The notes under the pieces are model-generated. The model was not told the origin of the DNA. It searched no databases and worked only from the letters and a program-made list of their open reading frames with translations. From assembly GCA_031213475.1 (NCBI GenBank), contig JARUPZ010000007.1, positions 11,084,958-11,148,957 of the forward strand: DNA of 64,000 bases. Direction: 5' to 3'. The translations under genes and the position numbers were made by a program. Of this stretch, positions 10,641 to 21,373 are shown piece after piece. Position 1 is the first letter of the stretch, and each line of letters opens with the position of its first letter. Origin of the DNA: Nereocystis luetkeana (taxonomy: Eukaryota > Sar > Phaeophyceae > Laminariales > Laminariaceae).

Positions 10641-10869
10641 TGCGTGGACGACTCGAGCTGCGGCGCCGAGTGCTTGAACCGCCCCCATCGTTCGTGTATT
10701 GCACGTCGGTCGCCGACGCCATGCGCTGTTTTGCCATTGTTGGGAAAAAAGCAAAAAACCACCGTCATTCTGCATGGTTAAAGTGGGGGTTGGGTAGTAC
10801 CCGCAGTGTTAACAGAACGGACTCCCCCGGCACGTTTTTACACCATACATGATCCCAACCGGTCAGCAG

Positions 10870-11391
10870 TTAAGGAAATTGCTCAGTGGGGTTGGCCTCG
10901 GCGACGAAGCCATTTATCGTCCCTTTCGTCCTCAGATTCTGTAGCTCGACACACTTGAACGTCGTTGTAACACGGGGCATCCTAACACAACAAAACGAAA
11001 CCCCATAAAGAAGCATCCTGGCAAAAACGAAGCGGAATCCCGCAAGGAGGCTGAATACTTGCACGTCGTTTGCCGAACAGATGCATGGAACCTCAAGGCG
11101 GGTCCTGCTCGCCGCGCTTCGTAACGACTTGAAAATGTTTTTCAGCTCCCGCCAACCGGCAAGGAGAAATACGTACGCAGAAGGAGGCAACATGTAAGCC
11201 AAAATCGACCCTCGGGGAAAACGTACAACCGAAAAACAAACGTAAAGGTGGGGATTTCTTTCACGTTTAACCGGGTTTTCGCTTCCCAAGTCTAGCGATT
11301 TGAGGGTGTCAAGTGAAGCGCCGCGCCTTCGACCCACATTCCCCGAATTCTCCACATGGACTGAGTAGGTCCATCCTGACGTTCTGCGCAT
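10870..11391 (-). CDS. Unsupported hypothetical frame, 173 codons
   Basis: Starts at an ATG and is free of simple repeats, one of the longest such frames in the window. It has hydrophobic stretches (ILAYMLPPSAYVFLLAGW; FRFVFARMLLYGVSF) but no signal peptide or domain that I recognise, and no neighbouring promoter or splice signal that I can support. Its N-terminal part overlaps a short dispersed segment (11318-11378) shared with 34911-34970, which weakens the case for a host gene. It could be a chance frame or a piece of a transposon. Confidence 0.2.
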   Translation of the reverse strand: MRRTSGWTYSVHVENSGNVGRRRGASLDTLKSLDLGSENPVKRERNPHLYVCFSVVRFPRGSILAYMLPPSAYVFLLAGWRELKNIFKSLRSAASRTRLEVPCICSANDVQVFSLLAGFRFVFARMLLYGVSFCCVRMPRVTTTFKCVELQNLRTKGTINGFVAEANPTEQFP

Positions 11392-11408
11392 CTGCGTGTA
11401 TGCATATG

Positions 11409-11572
11409 TTCGATTATAAAGGATAGACCACTGAGCTACTAAGTCAGCGCTGACTGAGTAGCTCAGTGGTCTAACCTTTATAAACGAACATTCGATTATA
11501 AAGGATAGACCACTGAGCTACTCAGTCAGCGCTGACTGAGTAGCTCAGTGGTCTATCCTATATAAAACGAAC
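11409..11572. mobile_element. Two head-to-tail palindromes built from a tRNA D-arm-like sequence
   Basis: Units 11409-11489 and 11490-11572 are almost perfect palindromes centred on cagcgctg. Each arm reads outward as gactgagtagctcagtggt, then ctaacc or ctatcc and a ttataaacgaac-like end. The part tagctcagtggt is a textbook tRNA A box/D arm. A related palindrome at 12579-12667 carries a B box on one side, suggesting a tRNA-derived ancestor that was inverted and duplicated. Confidence 0.7.
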
Positions 11573-11689
11573 AGCATATGCGGCTCTTCAGGGCTTGACG
11601 ATCGGCACGATCGTAGGGTTTAGCGGTTCTTTAGGTGGGCTAGCTACATAATCTGGTATAGTGCTACGGTGTCTTCCTCTTCCGATGAA

Positions 11690-12330
11690 CGACGTGAATT
11701 GCTCCCCTTGTGCCCCCCCCCCCCCCCCTCCATGCAGGCAACATTGCCCCTCCCGAAAGAAGAGCCGTTGGCCCTCCCCTCGAGGTGCCCCCGTTGTTGT
11801 TCCTACCTGAAAGAGGGTCCATTGGCTCCCCTCTTGTGGTGCCTCCTCGTGCAGGGGTCGCCATCCCTTTCTGGAGGAGGGTCCATTGGCCTTCTCCTCG
11901 TGATGCCCCCCGGTTTGTTGCCCCTCCTCAAAGAGGGTCCATTGGTCCTCTCCTCGTGGTGCCCAAATCTGTGGATGCTGTTGTCTCGCTTGAAACAGGG
12001 TCCGTCGGCCCTCCCCTCGTTTTTCTCCCTAACGTGGATGTTGTTGCCAATCACGTGTGAAAGAGGGTCCGGTTGGTCCTCTCCTTGCGGTCTCCCCTCG
12101 TGCAGATTTCATCGTCTCTTCTGAAAGAGGGACCGTTGTCCCCCCTCGCGGTGTTCCCCCTCGTTGTCTCCCCCCGGAAGACACTCTGTGGACACCTCTC
12201 CCCTTGCTGTGATGACCCCCGATAAAGGTGTTGTGGTTCCTCCTGAACGAGGGCCCAACGGTCTTCCCCATCGTGGTGCACCCTCATCTTGACGTTTTTT
12301 TTTCTCAACCTGAAAGCGAGTCCGTTGAGT
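11690..12330. repeat. ~63-bp minisatellite (gaaagagggtccattgg...tcctcgtggtgcc)
   Basis: Repeated ccattggNcctcccctcgtggtg-like units lie near 11766, 11819, 11882, 11939, 12002, 12068 and 12131, spaced 53-66 bp. Unit length often stays near 21 codons, so plus and minus frames stay open locally (GPSFRR-like on the minus strand), but length changes between units break phase. Either a diverged minisatellite or a very decayed repeat-protein gene. Confidence 0.8.
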
Positions 12331-12539
12331 GTCAGAGCACGGACACAAAAGAGTGGATTCAGGCTACGAAGCGGGCCCATAGCTATACACACGTCAAGCC
12401 CGCAGGAGCGGTCCTAATTGTCGTCGCAGATCTGCATAACGGAGTAGTCGGGTCCCGTTTTTATTTCTACCTTGTCCGGTACCGGCTTCCGCGTTCGAAA
12501 TATTTAGGTTAAACCGCTGAGGCTACTCAGTCAGGGCAG

Positions 12540-12667
12540 ACATGAAGGACGCCTGGCGGGACTCGAACGCCGGGCTTCTTTCTTCGAAATGTTTGAGTTA
12601 CCCCACAGAGCTACTTGGTCAGCGCTGACTGAGTAGCTTAGTGATTTAACCTAAATACTTCAAACAT
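12540..12667 (-). mobile_element. tRNA-like element with A and B boxes joined to a palindromic half
   Basis: Minus strand: A-box-like gtagctctgtggggtaac (about 12597-12614), then a B box gttcgagtccc near 12558-12568 and flanking gcgttc/gccaggcg. To its right the sequence folds back through cagcgctgactgagtagct to an inverted copy of the same head, ending ttcaaacat against atgtttgag. No clean T-stem or acceptor stem forms, so it is not a functional tRNA gene. Confidence 0.55.
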
Positions 12668-13600
12668 CCCTATTGTAATGTAGTACCTGCGCTCGTCGTT
12701 CGTGCCGAGGTCGTCGCGGAGATGTCGTAGGGTAGAAGTCGCGGAGAAGTCGCCGTGATGAGGTCGCGAAGCGAGAGTCCCTTGTAGCCGTCGTTACGGC
12801 CGACGTAAGCCGAGCAGAGTTCTTCGTTGATATTTAGCAACGAGATACTAGAGCTGGTCTGACTCGGTGGGGGGGACTTTTTGTCACCCCAGAGTCTGCG
12901 GCGGATTGTCTCCCGATAGCTATCTCCCGAGGACGGGTCAACATCGTCAATGACGTGAGACCGCTCGTGACCCGAGATTTGGTATTGCTTGACCGGTGAC
13001 GTGTCCTTCGCGCGTGGGTGTTACGAGATCTACGATATCTCCGACCCTGGCTTCCACATCACTATTACGTAATAAATCGGAAGACTGGCCCAGGGTAAAT
13101 TTCTTATACTGGACCAGATGTAAAAAAATGGTGTATGCTACACTAACTTCAGTATAACCGCTCCTGAAGTTCTTATTTCCTCGGAAGTCTTACGACATGC
13201 CTGATATGCCTGAGCTGAGTTCCTTGCCTTTCTTACTAGAGCCAAAATACGTAGTGTATGGTAGGCCCATACCGCACTGCTTCGTACCCTCTATCAGCAC
13301 GCCGTGTGACGTGCAAGCCCGAAAGCCGGGCCCTGGTAGCTCCAGCCAGTACAGTGTATACCTGACTGCGTCAGATTCCAGTACGCTGGACCCGAACAGT
13401 GCACCGTTTTCGCCTTTCGGTGAAGTTGAAACTGGTAGCGGCTTCGCCGTGACCCCCGCCCCCCCCCCCAACGGGTGAGGGGTCTCCGCTGGAGGAGGGG
13501 GCTCGTTTTCACGCGGTTTGGCTTCACTAGAGCTAAAATGCACGAACATTTTGAGCCATGAATCAAAGCCAAATTCGGTGGTGGATTAACTCAGAGGAAA
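12668..13600. other. No recognised gene
   Basis: Overlapping frames on both strands around 13190-13572 (92-119 codons), with no domain. A short C-run lies at 13460-13469. Confidence 0.4.
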
Positions 13601-14265
13601 ACTGAGGAAATCCCGACGAATTTTACCATGGCACAAAGGGCATCCACAAAGGCCAAGCCATCAGTGAAAGAAGCGGCTTCGTCTGTCGTACTCCCCGGCT
13701 CCCTCTCTCCTCTCCCCTGTCTCTTCTGCTCTGCGTGCCCTCTCTTGGCGCTGCGCATGTTGATGGGCTTCCGTTGTATTATGAGGCCTTATTGTGGGAC
13801 AGAAATAGTCAATACCTGGTACGATGGCAAAACCTTGTAACTCCCTCAGCCAGTCAGTGCAGATGGTGCTACTACCAGTGCAATGGTAAGTAGGTACTGG
13901 CAGTACTTACTGGACCAGGGCCCAGCCCCAACAAAACCCCCATCCGAATAATATGTCCCGTAACACGCCGCAAAAAATGTGTTTCCGTTTCCCCACCACA
14001 CGCTCATATTCCGCGTGCCGTGCAGAGGGGAGGATTGAGGGGTGGGAATGTTGACGCGGCAAGGGCGTCACAGCGGTTAGGTTGGGGGGATCACATATGG
14101 AGAAAACAATGGTTTTGCTTCATAGAAGAGCCTAGGTGGTAACCCAGGGAATAGGTCTAGGAACACTTAGCAAGGGCTCTCCCGCTTCGGTGCACGTCTC
14201 GGTTCTCATCCTGTGTTGGGGTTTGCACTTTCTTCTTTTTTTTTCTGTTTTTCTGTTTTTTTTTT
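13601..14265. other. No recognised gene
   Basis: Contains TACCTGGTA at 13813-13821 and looser relatives such as accagtgcaatgg and ctggaccagg nearby. A T-rich run lies at 14235-14268. Confidence 0.4.
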
Positions 14266-14405
14266 TCATCCTTCGGCGGATTGGCAAAAGTAAAAAATAC
14301 ATGGCTGAAGGTCACCACACTTCCACCCCAAAATACGTGTCGCGCGTCAATGTAACCCATATGCTCCCGTTTAGCAACCGCTGAAAGAACCGGCTGCTGC
14401 TCATA
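14266..14405 (+). repeat. REP-F copy 1
   Basis: Atccttcggcggattgg, then cacacttccac, then acgtgtcgcgcgtcaatgta, then tgctcccgttt occur in the same order as in 39054-39175, where the element lies inside REP-E. Class unknown. Confidence 0.6.
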
Positions 14406-14484
14406 CCGCAGGCTCGGGAGCATGCTAACTCGACTTGACCGGCCCTTCTACTGCTCGCTCGTCGATTACCGCCGAATACCTATA

Positions 14485-15411
14485 TACCAGGTAGCGCGTA
14501 TGTACGTTCTTAAGTCACAGCTATGAAAACTACCAGGTAGTACCAACACCAGTCTGTCCCGAACACGGTAGTTGTGGAATGCCACGTACCAGGTATTCCT
14601 GATGACGCACAATGTCCGAATTTCTCCCCTATTAATATTTTGTTCGGGATACAATAGGCTGGTACCAGGTAGTAGCAACGTCGTCGCTTTTTCCCACTAT
14701 CGAAATAAGCACTAAATGTTTCACCCGCAATCGAACCACATACCCAACAAAGTGCACTCGTATACTGTCTGAAAGGTTCGAGAACAACCATTGAGCTGGC
14801 TACACGAACGGGGTTATCCCAACCTGCCGGTATGCCTGGTACACCCACACACAGTACAGTAGCTGCCATTCGATGTAGTCGATTGGGTTCACGCGTTCAT
14901 GTTGTCAAGGATTCCTCCAAGTAAAATCCTCGTACATACACACTCACTCCTCGTAGGACTACGCCTTACTTTAAATGGGTTAAGTCCGACCAACATGGAC
15001 TTTTCCTGAAGTTCCACCTCACATCTGAAACGCTCTGGCTTGCTTAGCCATCCGGTGAAACAGTCCAACCCAATATTTCTTCGTACAGCCCACTCCTTCT
15101 CTCTGATCAGTAATAGGTAAAACTTATGTCAGGACCGTCTTTCTTTGAAAACATCGTCCTCTTGAGCACGCTACTATCATCTATGGGAGTCACCGACCTA
15201 CCAGGTACCTGGTACACAGTATAACCTTCCATCAGGTCATACATGACCTGTAGCACGGTTTTGGGTCCGAGCACAAGTATCACACGCAGATTGCGAAGAT
15301 AAATTTCGACGAAGCCTTCGATCTGTCACAGCCAAGATGTATTTTTTCCAATAAAAAATAGAAACCTGTGCTAAATACTCGTACCAGTATCATCTTATAA
15401 AATACCAGGTA
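14485..15411. repeat. Cluster of seven TACCAGGTA / TACCTGGTA palindromes
   Basis: Exact copies at 14485, 14531, 14587, 14663, 15199, 15206 (the last two overlapping by TA) and 15403, with eroded forms (taccagta, tacctggtg) between them. The surrounding sequence is otherwise unremarkable, so insertions have accumulated here without other visible repeats. Confidence 0.85.
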
Positions 15412-15673
15412 CTACGGCACTACATACCTGGTGCAGCGTTTCTGCGATAAACCCCGAGACAAAAACCGGGTGTTCGTCTCCCACGACACTGGCTGCTGAC
15501 GTTGGCATCGATCGTACCCGGTAAGGTGTGATTTTTCAAACAATGTCTCGATTTACTGATTGAAGGCCTCGAACCTGACAACTACTGGTGTTCCTCAGCA
15601 ACGCTCGTTTATTTCCGCAAATACATACCTAGTATGTTTTAATGGACGCATGGTACTAAGTGCTACTTTAATC

Positions 15674-15750
15674 CTTCTAGGACTGCCGTCCCGTTTGGGG
15701 GACAAACTACTTAGAATTTGAGTGGTTTGCCCCCAAAACGGGACTGTAGA
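15674..15750. mobile_element. PBM MITE copy 2 (eroded)
   Basis: Ctaggactgccgtcccgttt and ccaaaacgggactg arms face each other; outer TTAA lost on both sides. Confidence 0.75.
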
Positions 15751-15967
15751 GCCCACGCGGTGCACCCAATTTTTCTGCGGCTTCATCCCTATGGGCTCGG
15801 GACGAGCCCTTAAAACCTTCGCCCAGAGGCTGGCGTTGAGAAAAAAAAATACGCTCAACACACTGCAAAAAAAAACGATGAAAAAATCTCATGGCTTACG
15901 TAGATATATAAATGTAACTCCCTTTCGTAAAGCATAGATCAAAGGGGGATTTCCACCGATGCTGGGG

Positions 15968-16030
15968 TAGTGCCTCAGCTGCTGAGAAGCCCCGCCATTT
16001 AGAGATTGTTTGGCCACAAAGTGCTACAGC
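15968..16030. repeat. Short dispersed repeat, second copy of 9097-9160
   Basis: Tgcctcagctgctgagaagc then cccgcc and ggccacaaagtg match the earlier copy with a small insertion in the hairpin. Confidence 0.45.
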
Positions 16031-17391
16031 AGTATTATACGCCTATCGCAGCACGCGTACGACTGGCGGCGTGTAACAGAAGTGTCTCGTGTTGGCGCTA
16101 GCGGAAAGCGCTAACGCGCGGACGTCCGTGTTTCCACTGCCCAGCGCGCACAAAAACTGTTAACATCCGTTTTCGCTACGTAAAAAAATAGAGCGCGCGG
16201 CGTCCCTCCATCCACCCCTTTTTTACTGGGGTCGTCGCTGGACATAGCAGACGCCGCCGCGCTGCTACACAGCTGACGCGGAGCGTAAAAAAAGTGTGCG
16301 ACGAGCAATCAATGCTGCGAAGAAGGTATCGCATCCGACATGAGGAATGAGGGGATACTGTACCACGCCATCATACAATTAACACAAGAGACATCGCCTG
16401 CTTTCAGAAAACCCCATTCGCACGCAGCAGACAATAGCTTCGGTTTCACGTCCCCACCAGGCCAAACCATCTAGGCATTTCCCCCCCCCCCAAAAACAAA
16501 GATAAAGTGGAGATAGACATTATTCGAGCTCTCGCACGTCTTCACCCCCAAGCAGAAAAATCCACACACAAGGATAGGCCACCCGATCGCGCCCAGGCGA
16601 GATTAATTAATCAGGACCAGCGACGGCGCAGCAACATCACGCAATGGAAAAGTGCCCCGACATGATTTTTAGTCCATTTTTGTTCTGTTGCATCAGGTGG
16701 CGCCACAAGGGCACAGACGAGCTGGGTTTTTTTTTCAACAAACGAGCCTAAAAACCCTGTCCTGCGCTTCACATGACCATACAACAAAAAATAAGAAAGG
16801 AGCGGTTCCAGGCTTGAAAAAGCAAAAAGCATGACAAGCAAGAAAAAAAAAAATACGTCGTGCTGCCGTTGCGTCCACACATACACCCGAAGACGACATA
16901 CAATCCTTGCGAGCAGGGGGAGGGCGCAGTCGCCCCCCTCGCCTTGCATCACACCGCAATGCTCCAGTAATACCACTCACTGGCTTAAAACAAATCAAAC
17001 AATGCTAAACAATGCCGAAAGCGTAAAGGACAACCAAAACCAAGACCCGGTGCCATCGAGGGTTTTGCTCACTGACCGCCCAGCGAACCAACAGCGCGAA
17101 TTTCTCTCTCACCAAGCGATAAATCTTTTCCCGTGCAGAAGCACCTGTACAAAAAATGGCATGCGAATGAAAAACAAAGGGACATAAACCCTGCTACGTA
17201 GCAGCCTCGTCCCATGTCTCTTTCCTCGCGTTGCATTCAGCTATCGTCACGCCCCACTAGTTCCTTCTGGAATGCGAACAGTCGCTTCTCCTCACATAAC
17301 TCCTTCCGTCTACCGTGTGCTCTTCCTCTTACCGCCCCTACTGCGGCCCTCGAATACATAACGCGAGACACGTAACACGTACGCCAAGCCC
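16031..17391. other. Repeat-poor stretch, no recognised gene
   Basis: No SINE, MITE or TACCWGGTA copy seen. Frames up to 121 codons on both strands show no domain. A small hairpin ggcgctagcggaaagcgc is near 16093-16110. Confidence 0.4.
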
Positions 17392-17680
17392 ATGTTTTGG
17401 GTTGTCCACCTGAAAACCGGTCTCGAACCCAAAACAAAATTGAGTGGCGAGCGCAATGAAACAACCGCTGCCGCGCAGGAGGGGGGGGGGGCTGGAGGTC
17501 TCTCCCCTAGCTACAGCTTTTGCCCAAAAACCTTGCGAACCACGAATTTTACCATACGGACAACGAATCAACCACGAAAAAAAAAACGACACACCCGTGT
17601 ACGACTGACCCCAAACTTGCCGCACGCACGAACCCCCACAATGCAGAACCTGCCTACCGCTGGTCACGACGAGTTGGGGC

Positions 17681-18151
17681 ATGCTGGTCGCTGTACATCC
17701 CAAACGACCGCCGATACAAATCGTACGCACCGTAGATGGCTTAGTAGAGCGTATTTATCTCGTCAATGGCTCGAATTTGTCCCCCTCCGATATAGACTCA
17801 CCATGGGCGACACGACCGGACCAAGGCCTATATACGTTCTCGCCAGTTGAACACCCCCCTCCTCTTCCACCACCCGCCAAAAAAACGAAGAATGAAAAAA
17901 GACTGGGGTACCTAATAATTAACTTACGCCGTCGCAGTGCGAGCGTGTCAGTAATGTGTGTAGAAACATCACCGCGCTCAAAACACGATAAAACATGTGT
18001 TCCAACTTCCAGCTCGCCCAAAACGCCCCCCCCCCCCCCCCCCGGGGCGCCACGGAGGTCTCCCACGCCCGAATCCCCGGCCATAAGTAACTATCAAGAA
18101 AATGTGAATCCGGCAACTAAAAGCCAAAAATTGGAAAGGCTTCAAGTGTAG
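17681..18151 (+). CDS. Candidate coding frame, 157 codons, proline-rich
   Basis: Starts with ATG in a repeat-poor area. The first half is mixed (KRPPIQIVRTVDGLVERIYL), followed by two proline runs (PPPLPPPAK and PPPPPPGAPRR), a basic middle and a polar C-terminus. No known domain recognised. The second proline run is encoded by a C-tract (18022-18043), so it may simply reflect slippage. A second open plus frame (17392-17850, 152 codons) overlaps it in another phase, so at most one is real. Of all frames here this composition looks most like a protein, but there is no splice, promoter or homology support. Confidence 0.3.
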   Translation: MLVAVHPKRPPIQIVRTVDGLVERIYLVNGSNLSPSDIDSPWATRPDQGLYTFSPVEHPPPLPPPAKKTKNEKRLGYLIINLRRRSASVSVMCVETSPRSKHDKTCVPTSSSPKTPPPPPPGAPRRSPTPESPAISNYQENVNPATKSQKLERLQV

Positions 18152-18169
18152 CGGAAGGGAGCGCTGCCG

Positions 18170-18565
18170 ATGAAAAGCTCCATTTCCACAAGACTCAGTA
18201 CGCGGCCCCGCCCCACGGATGCGTCCATGTTGATCCACTCTTCCATGTTGTTCGAGCTGGATGCTCGGGGGCCCCTGCAGAATCGTGAAGGGCGGGGGGA
18301 GCGAACCTATTTTGAGATTCCAACTCGTGCACTGCAAAATCATGGCGACAATTCTCGGAGGATCCCGGCACTCAAGCAAGCGACCCATTTCCGAAATTTC
18401 GTCGGCTCACGTTCAAACTTCGGCAGGACGCAACCCAACCACGCGCAATCTGTACTACAAGCGAGAGGGCAAGACGGTTCGTTTTTTTTTTTTTTTTCTG
18501 TCTCGTGCGATCCGAGTATCACGCGCCGCTTGCAAACATTGTACACCTCGCACAAACATATATAG
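18170..18565 (+). other. Open frame following the candidate gene
   Basis: 131 codons from an ATG 18 bases after the preceding stop, in a different phase, interrupted by a T-run that encodes poly-Phe. It could be a downstream exon region or non-coding; a third phase is also open at 18261-18569. Confidence 0.2.
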
Positions 18566-18577
18566 CTGATCTGCAGT

Positions 18578-18715
18578 AGATGATCTCTCGGCGGTTCCTT
18601 AGTTGCGGTTGTGAGAGGCTGTGCAGGATCCGCATAGCAATAGATCCAACCCAGGAAAAACGTGCTACCAACTGCAGATGTACCGATTGTACGTGTCCCG
18701 CCCGGTAGCATGAGC
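18578..18715. repeat. REP-Z copy 1
   Basis: Gttgtgagaggctgtgcagg, tccgcata, agatccaaccca and gctagatc follow the same order as in 27110-27260. The core can fold (ggatctgcg...cagatcc in the other copy). Class unknown. Confidence 0.55.
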
Positions 18716-18738
18716 TAGATCATACACTTCGAAGTATA

Positions 18739-18857
18739 CGAAATCGGGAATATAGATTTGTCTCGAAAACCTATATTCGTATCGTGAAGCGGGAATCGAA
18801 ATCGGGAATATAGATTTGTCTCGAAAACCTATATTCTTATCGTCAAGCGGGAATCGA
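18739..18857. repeat. Tandem repeat, 58-bp unit with inner hairpin
   Basis: Two units (cgaaatcgggaatatag starting at 18739 and 18797) and a partial third. Within each, gaatatag and ctatattc face each other around a tttgtctcgaaaac loop, so the array is a pair of small hairpins. Confidence 0.85.
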
Positions 18858-18956
18858 TGGCCTGTTCGAGGTCAAGGTGTGACGAAGTCGTCGATCTCAC
18901 ATCTGCCGTGTCTTCGTAGCATTTTCAAACTACTGTAGTCTCTACGTGTTTACAGC

Positions 18957-19068
18957 TATCGTGGTCCATCTGCCTTCCCCGCCCCCAGCCAGCAGGGGGG
19001 TATACTCTGTACGCTTTTACAACAATCGTGGCCCGTCTGCCTTCCCCGCCCGCAGCCCGACGGGGAGG
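18957..19068. repeat. Diverged ~63-bp tandem duplication
   Basis: Atcgtgg(t/c)cc(a/g)tctgcc, then ttccccgccc, then a ggggtata/gaggtacg end occur twice in series. Confidence 0.7.
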
Positions 19069-19096
19069 TACGACTATTAATAGATAGCGAGGGTAC

Positions 19097-19204
19097 TATT
19101 ACGGGGGACCATAGTTAATGGGACCAAATATTGTTAGTACAAATGGATAACTATATAATGTTTATGTATACGATAGGTCCTATTAACTATGGTCCCCCGT
19201 AATA
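19097..19204 (+). mobile_element. TAM MITE copy 2
   Basis: Tattacgggggaccatag and ctatggtcccccgtaata frame an interior starting aaatattgttagta. TA is present on both sides. A TATTAATA palindrome lies 15 bp upstream at 19075-19082. Confidence 0.92.
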
Positions 19205-19971
19205 CCAATATCTGTCGTCGGTATGCGCGTATGACATGTGTTCGGCAGCAGCGACGGAAACTGTTTCCAAAAATAAAACTCCGCACCCCTGCTTGGGTCA
19301 TCAGCGGGCGGACACACGACTTTGTCGAATCTCGCGCGGTAAGCTGCGCCGAGTACGTAATGTAGTGCGCAGCGGATTCATCCTGAAAGATCTCGGGGCT
19401 GCACTTTCTAGTGCCCCTTTACTCGCTCAAAAATACCACTCTCATGACGGAAATTCAAGGGCCGATTAGCCTTCATATTTTTAACTCAAAGGTCCTTAAT
19501 TTTCCGTTCAGCGTGAATCTATCTTTTACGGGATCCCTGTACTTTTATAGCGATCGCGAAAAACAAAATCAAGCGGCTAGGCAGAGCGACCAGCAGTACG
19601 TTGAGTGTGATACTGTTCATCAGATTGCACGTTACCCTGGTATGATACAACACACACCCTACAGCCCGGCAGCTCGCTCGGGCCGCCTCATAGTCGAAAT
19701 TTCGAAATTTTATCGTATCGGACATGGTTGTTTGCCCCCCTATGCCTTGTGTGTTTCATCCCCCGTTTCTATGCAGATATTGAACAAAGGCTTCGACGCA
19801 TCGAATAGCCAAATCGTATCCAATACGAACATAGTTTTAACTTCTTTTTTCTTGACGCTATCGTATCGGCCTTCATTATCGCTCGATATCCCACACGTAA
19901 GAATAACGTTCTCGGCATGTTTCTCCTCTCGAGGCCCAAAAGGGTCATAATCGACGGAAGGTCATTTCAAA
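19205..19971. other. Open on both strands, coding status unknown
   Basis: A 179-codon plus frame (19411-19950) from an ATG overlaps two minus frames. One minus frame contains the protein-like VKTMFVLDTIWLFDASKPLF, and the other starts at an ATG and ends in a hydrophobic segment (19519-19725). No domain is recognised on either strand; at most one of these can be real. Confidence 0.25.
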
Positions 19972-20063
19972 CCCGTTTAGGACTGCAGTCCCGTTTTGAG
20001 GGCAAACCGCTCAATTTCTAAGTAGTTTGTCTCCCAAACGGGACTGCGGTCCAAAAAGGGTTA
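19972..20063. mobile_element. PBM MITE copy 3
   Basis: Both arms intact in outline; the right flank keeps gggttaac, the left is acccgtttag. Confidence 0.85.
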
Positions 20064-20219
20064 ACGATGATGGGCGGCGCAACAGGTGCGTCACCGGGAC
20101 AGACTAGGGAAAGCTCCAGCGGGAAAGCGGGAAGTCCTCGAGACACGAAGTAGGCTAGTTAACGAACGAGGGCAACGCGATGCGAGCCGCATCCATCATT
20201 AATTACAGGGCTTATCCAC

Positions 20220-20440
20220 GGGTCATGACCCCAACCCGCGGGTCGGGTTAGGACTTTTCAAAAACTCACGGGTCGGGTTGGATCGGGTCGGGTCGGGTTG
20301 GGTCAGATCGGGATGGGTCCGGCCGGGTCGGGCCAAAGGTATTCAAACTCTAGCTGATCTGGTTGGGTCACTCTTCTCCCCCCCGACCCGACCCGACCCC
20401 TTGCCTGATCCGACCCGAAAGGTTTGATCCGACACGTCAA
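20220..20440. repeat. GGGTC/GACCC-rich low-complexity array with inverted halves
   Basis: Multiple cgggtcgggttggg-like units on the left (20230-20335) face cccgacccgaccc on the right (20383-20422), so the region can fold on itself. Confidence 0.75.
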
Positions 20441-20816
20441 CAGTCCTGAATAATTGCCGTATACAACTATATATATTACGCACTGGTACGTATACCAGCC
20501 GTATGACAGTTGGGAACACCGCGAACAGTTAGTGGACACCAGTTTGACAGCCCCAAATGATACCAAATGAAGGCAACTACCCCTTTAACTTTCCCGAGCT
20601 CGTAGAACAAAAACTTGAGCACCAACAAGCCTGGATGATGTGTGGTCGGACCCTGTAAACAAGTCTAACCGTATACCAGGGTACCTGGTACATATCACGT
20701 ACCAGGTACGATACGTACGTACGTTTCACTGTAATTTACAAGTTACAAGTTACAACAGCAATAGCAGACTAGACTGGATTTGAAAAAGAAAATAATGAAA
20801 GGCGGAAAATCTGTTG

Positions 20817-21203
20817 TTAGGTTGGCCTCATAGCTGAGCCTACGTCAGTCTTCAACCGCACTGCTGTTTTTGCTGCTTCTGCTGCTGCTGTTGCTGCTCT
20901 GCCGCTGCTCTGCTGATGATATCTGCGTTGTTGTTGCTGCTGCTGCTGCTCTGCCGCTGCTCTGCCGTTTCTATCTCCTACCGCTTGCCGTATCTGGTAC
21001 AAAGGTACCAAAGTCACGACAAACACTGCTGCTCTGACTGGCATCAATAGATATATAGAGAGGGAGAGAGCACGGAAAAAGAGCCGAGACCCTCCTCGGG
21101 GTGGGACTAGCAAACAAAGCGCCGCAAAACAAACGCGCTTACGCAAAATAAAGCCCGACAAAAAAACCAAGCCCGCCAACAAGAAAACGACCACCGTAAA
21201 CAA
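20817..21203 (-). CDS. Unsupported frame with signal-anchor-like N-terminus and polyglutamine
   Basis: The 128-codon frame begins with TTG rather than ATG, reading FTVVVFLLAGLVFLSGFIL, a membrane-segment-like stretch, then RKR. A second hydrophobic stretch and a Gln/Ala-rich C-terminus follow. The Q/A tract is encoded by the (CTG)n-type repeat 20863-20970 and may be slippage. There is no start codon, domain or homology support; it could be an exon of a spliced gene or chance. Confidence 0.18.
   Translation of the reverse strand: MFTVVVFLLAGLVFLSGFILRKRVCFAALCLLVPPRGGSRLFFRALSLSIYLLMPVRAAVFVVTLVPLYQIRQAVGDRNGRAAAEQQQQQQQRRYHQQSSGRAATAAAEAAKTAVRLKTDVGSAMRPT
20863..20970. repeat. CTG/TGC trinucleotide repeat
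   Basis: Interrupted ctgctg and gttgttg runs with two gctctgccgctgctctgc segments. Confidence 0.85.
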
Positions 21204-21373
21204 ATAAAATCGAGGGAAGGAGAAGACTCACCGCAATGGAGGGTAATCTGGAGGCTGCGCGCTGTACACTCCGCCTTGCTGTCTCATGTGCGAGCGATCA
21301 GACGCGAAATGATCCGCACATTCGCGCGCCGGCACCACACGGAAGACCCTGTCCCCGAAAGGCGCACAAGTCG

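Noticed and set aside
10028-10737. Minus frames rich in RSDQIRSGR, resembling an SR-type protein
   Set aside because: Product of the GATCTG minisatellite; phase is not kept between units.
11669-12124. 151-codon plus frame with Leu/Pro repeats
   Set aside because: Follows the 63-bp minisatellite; unit lengths vary and break phase.
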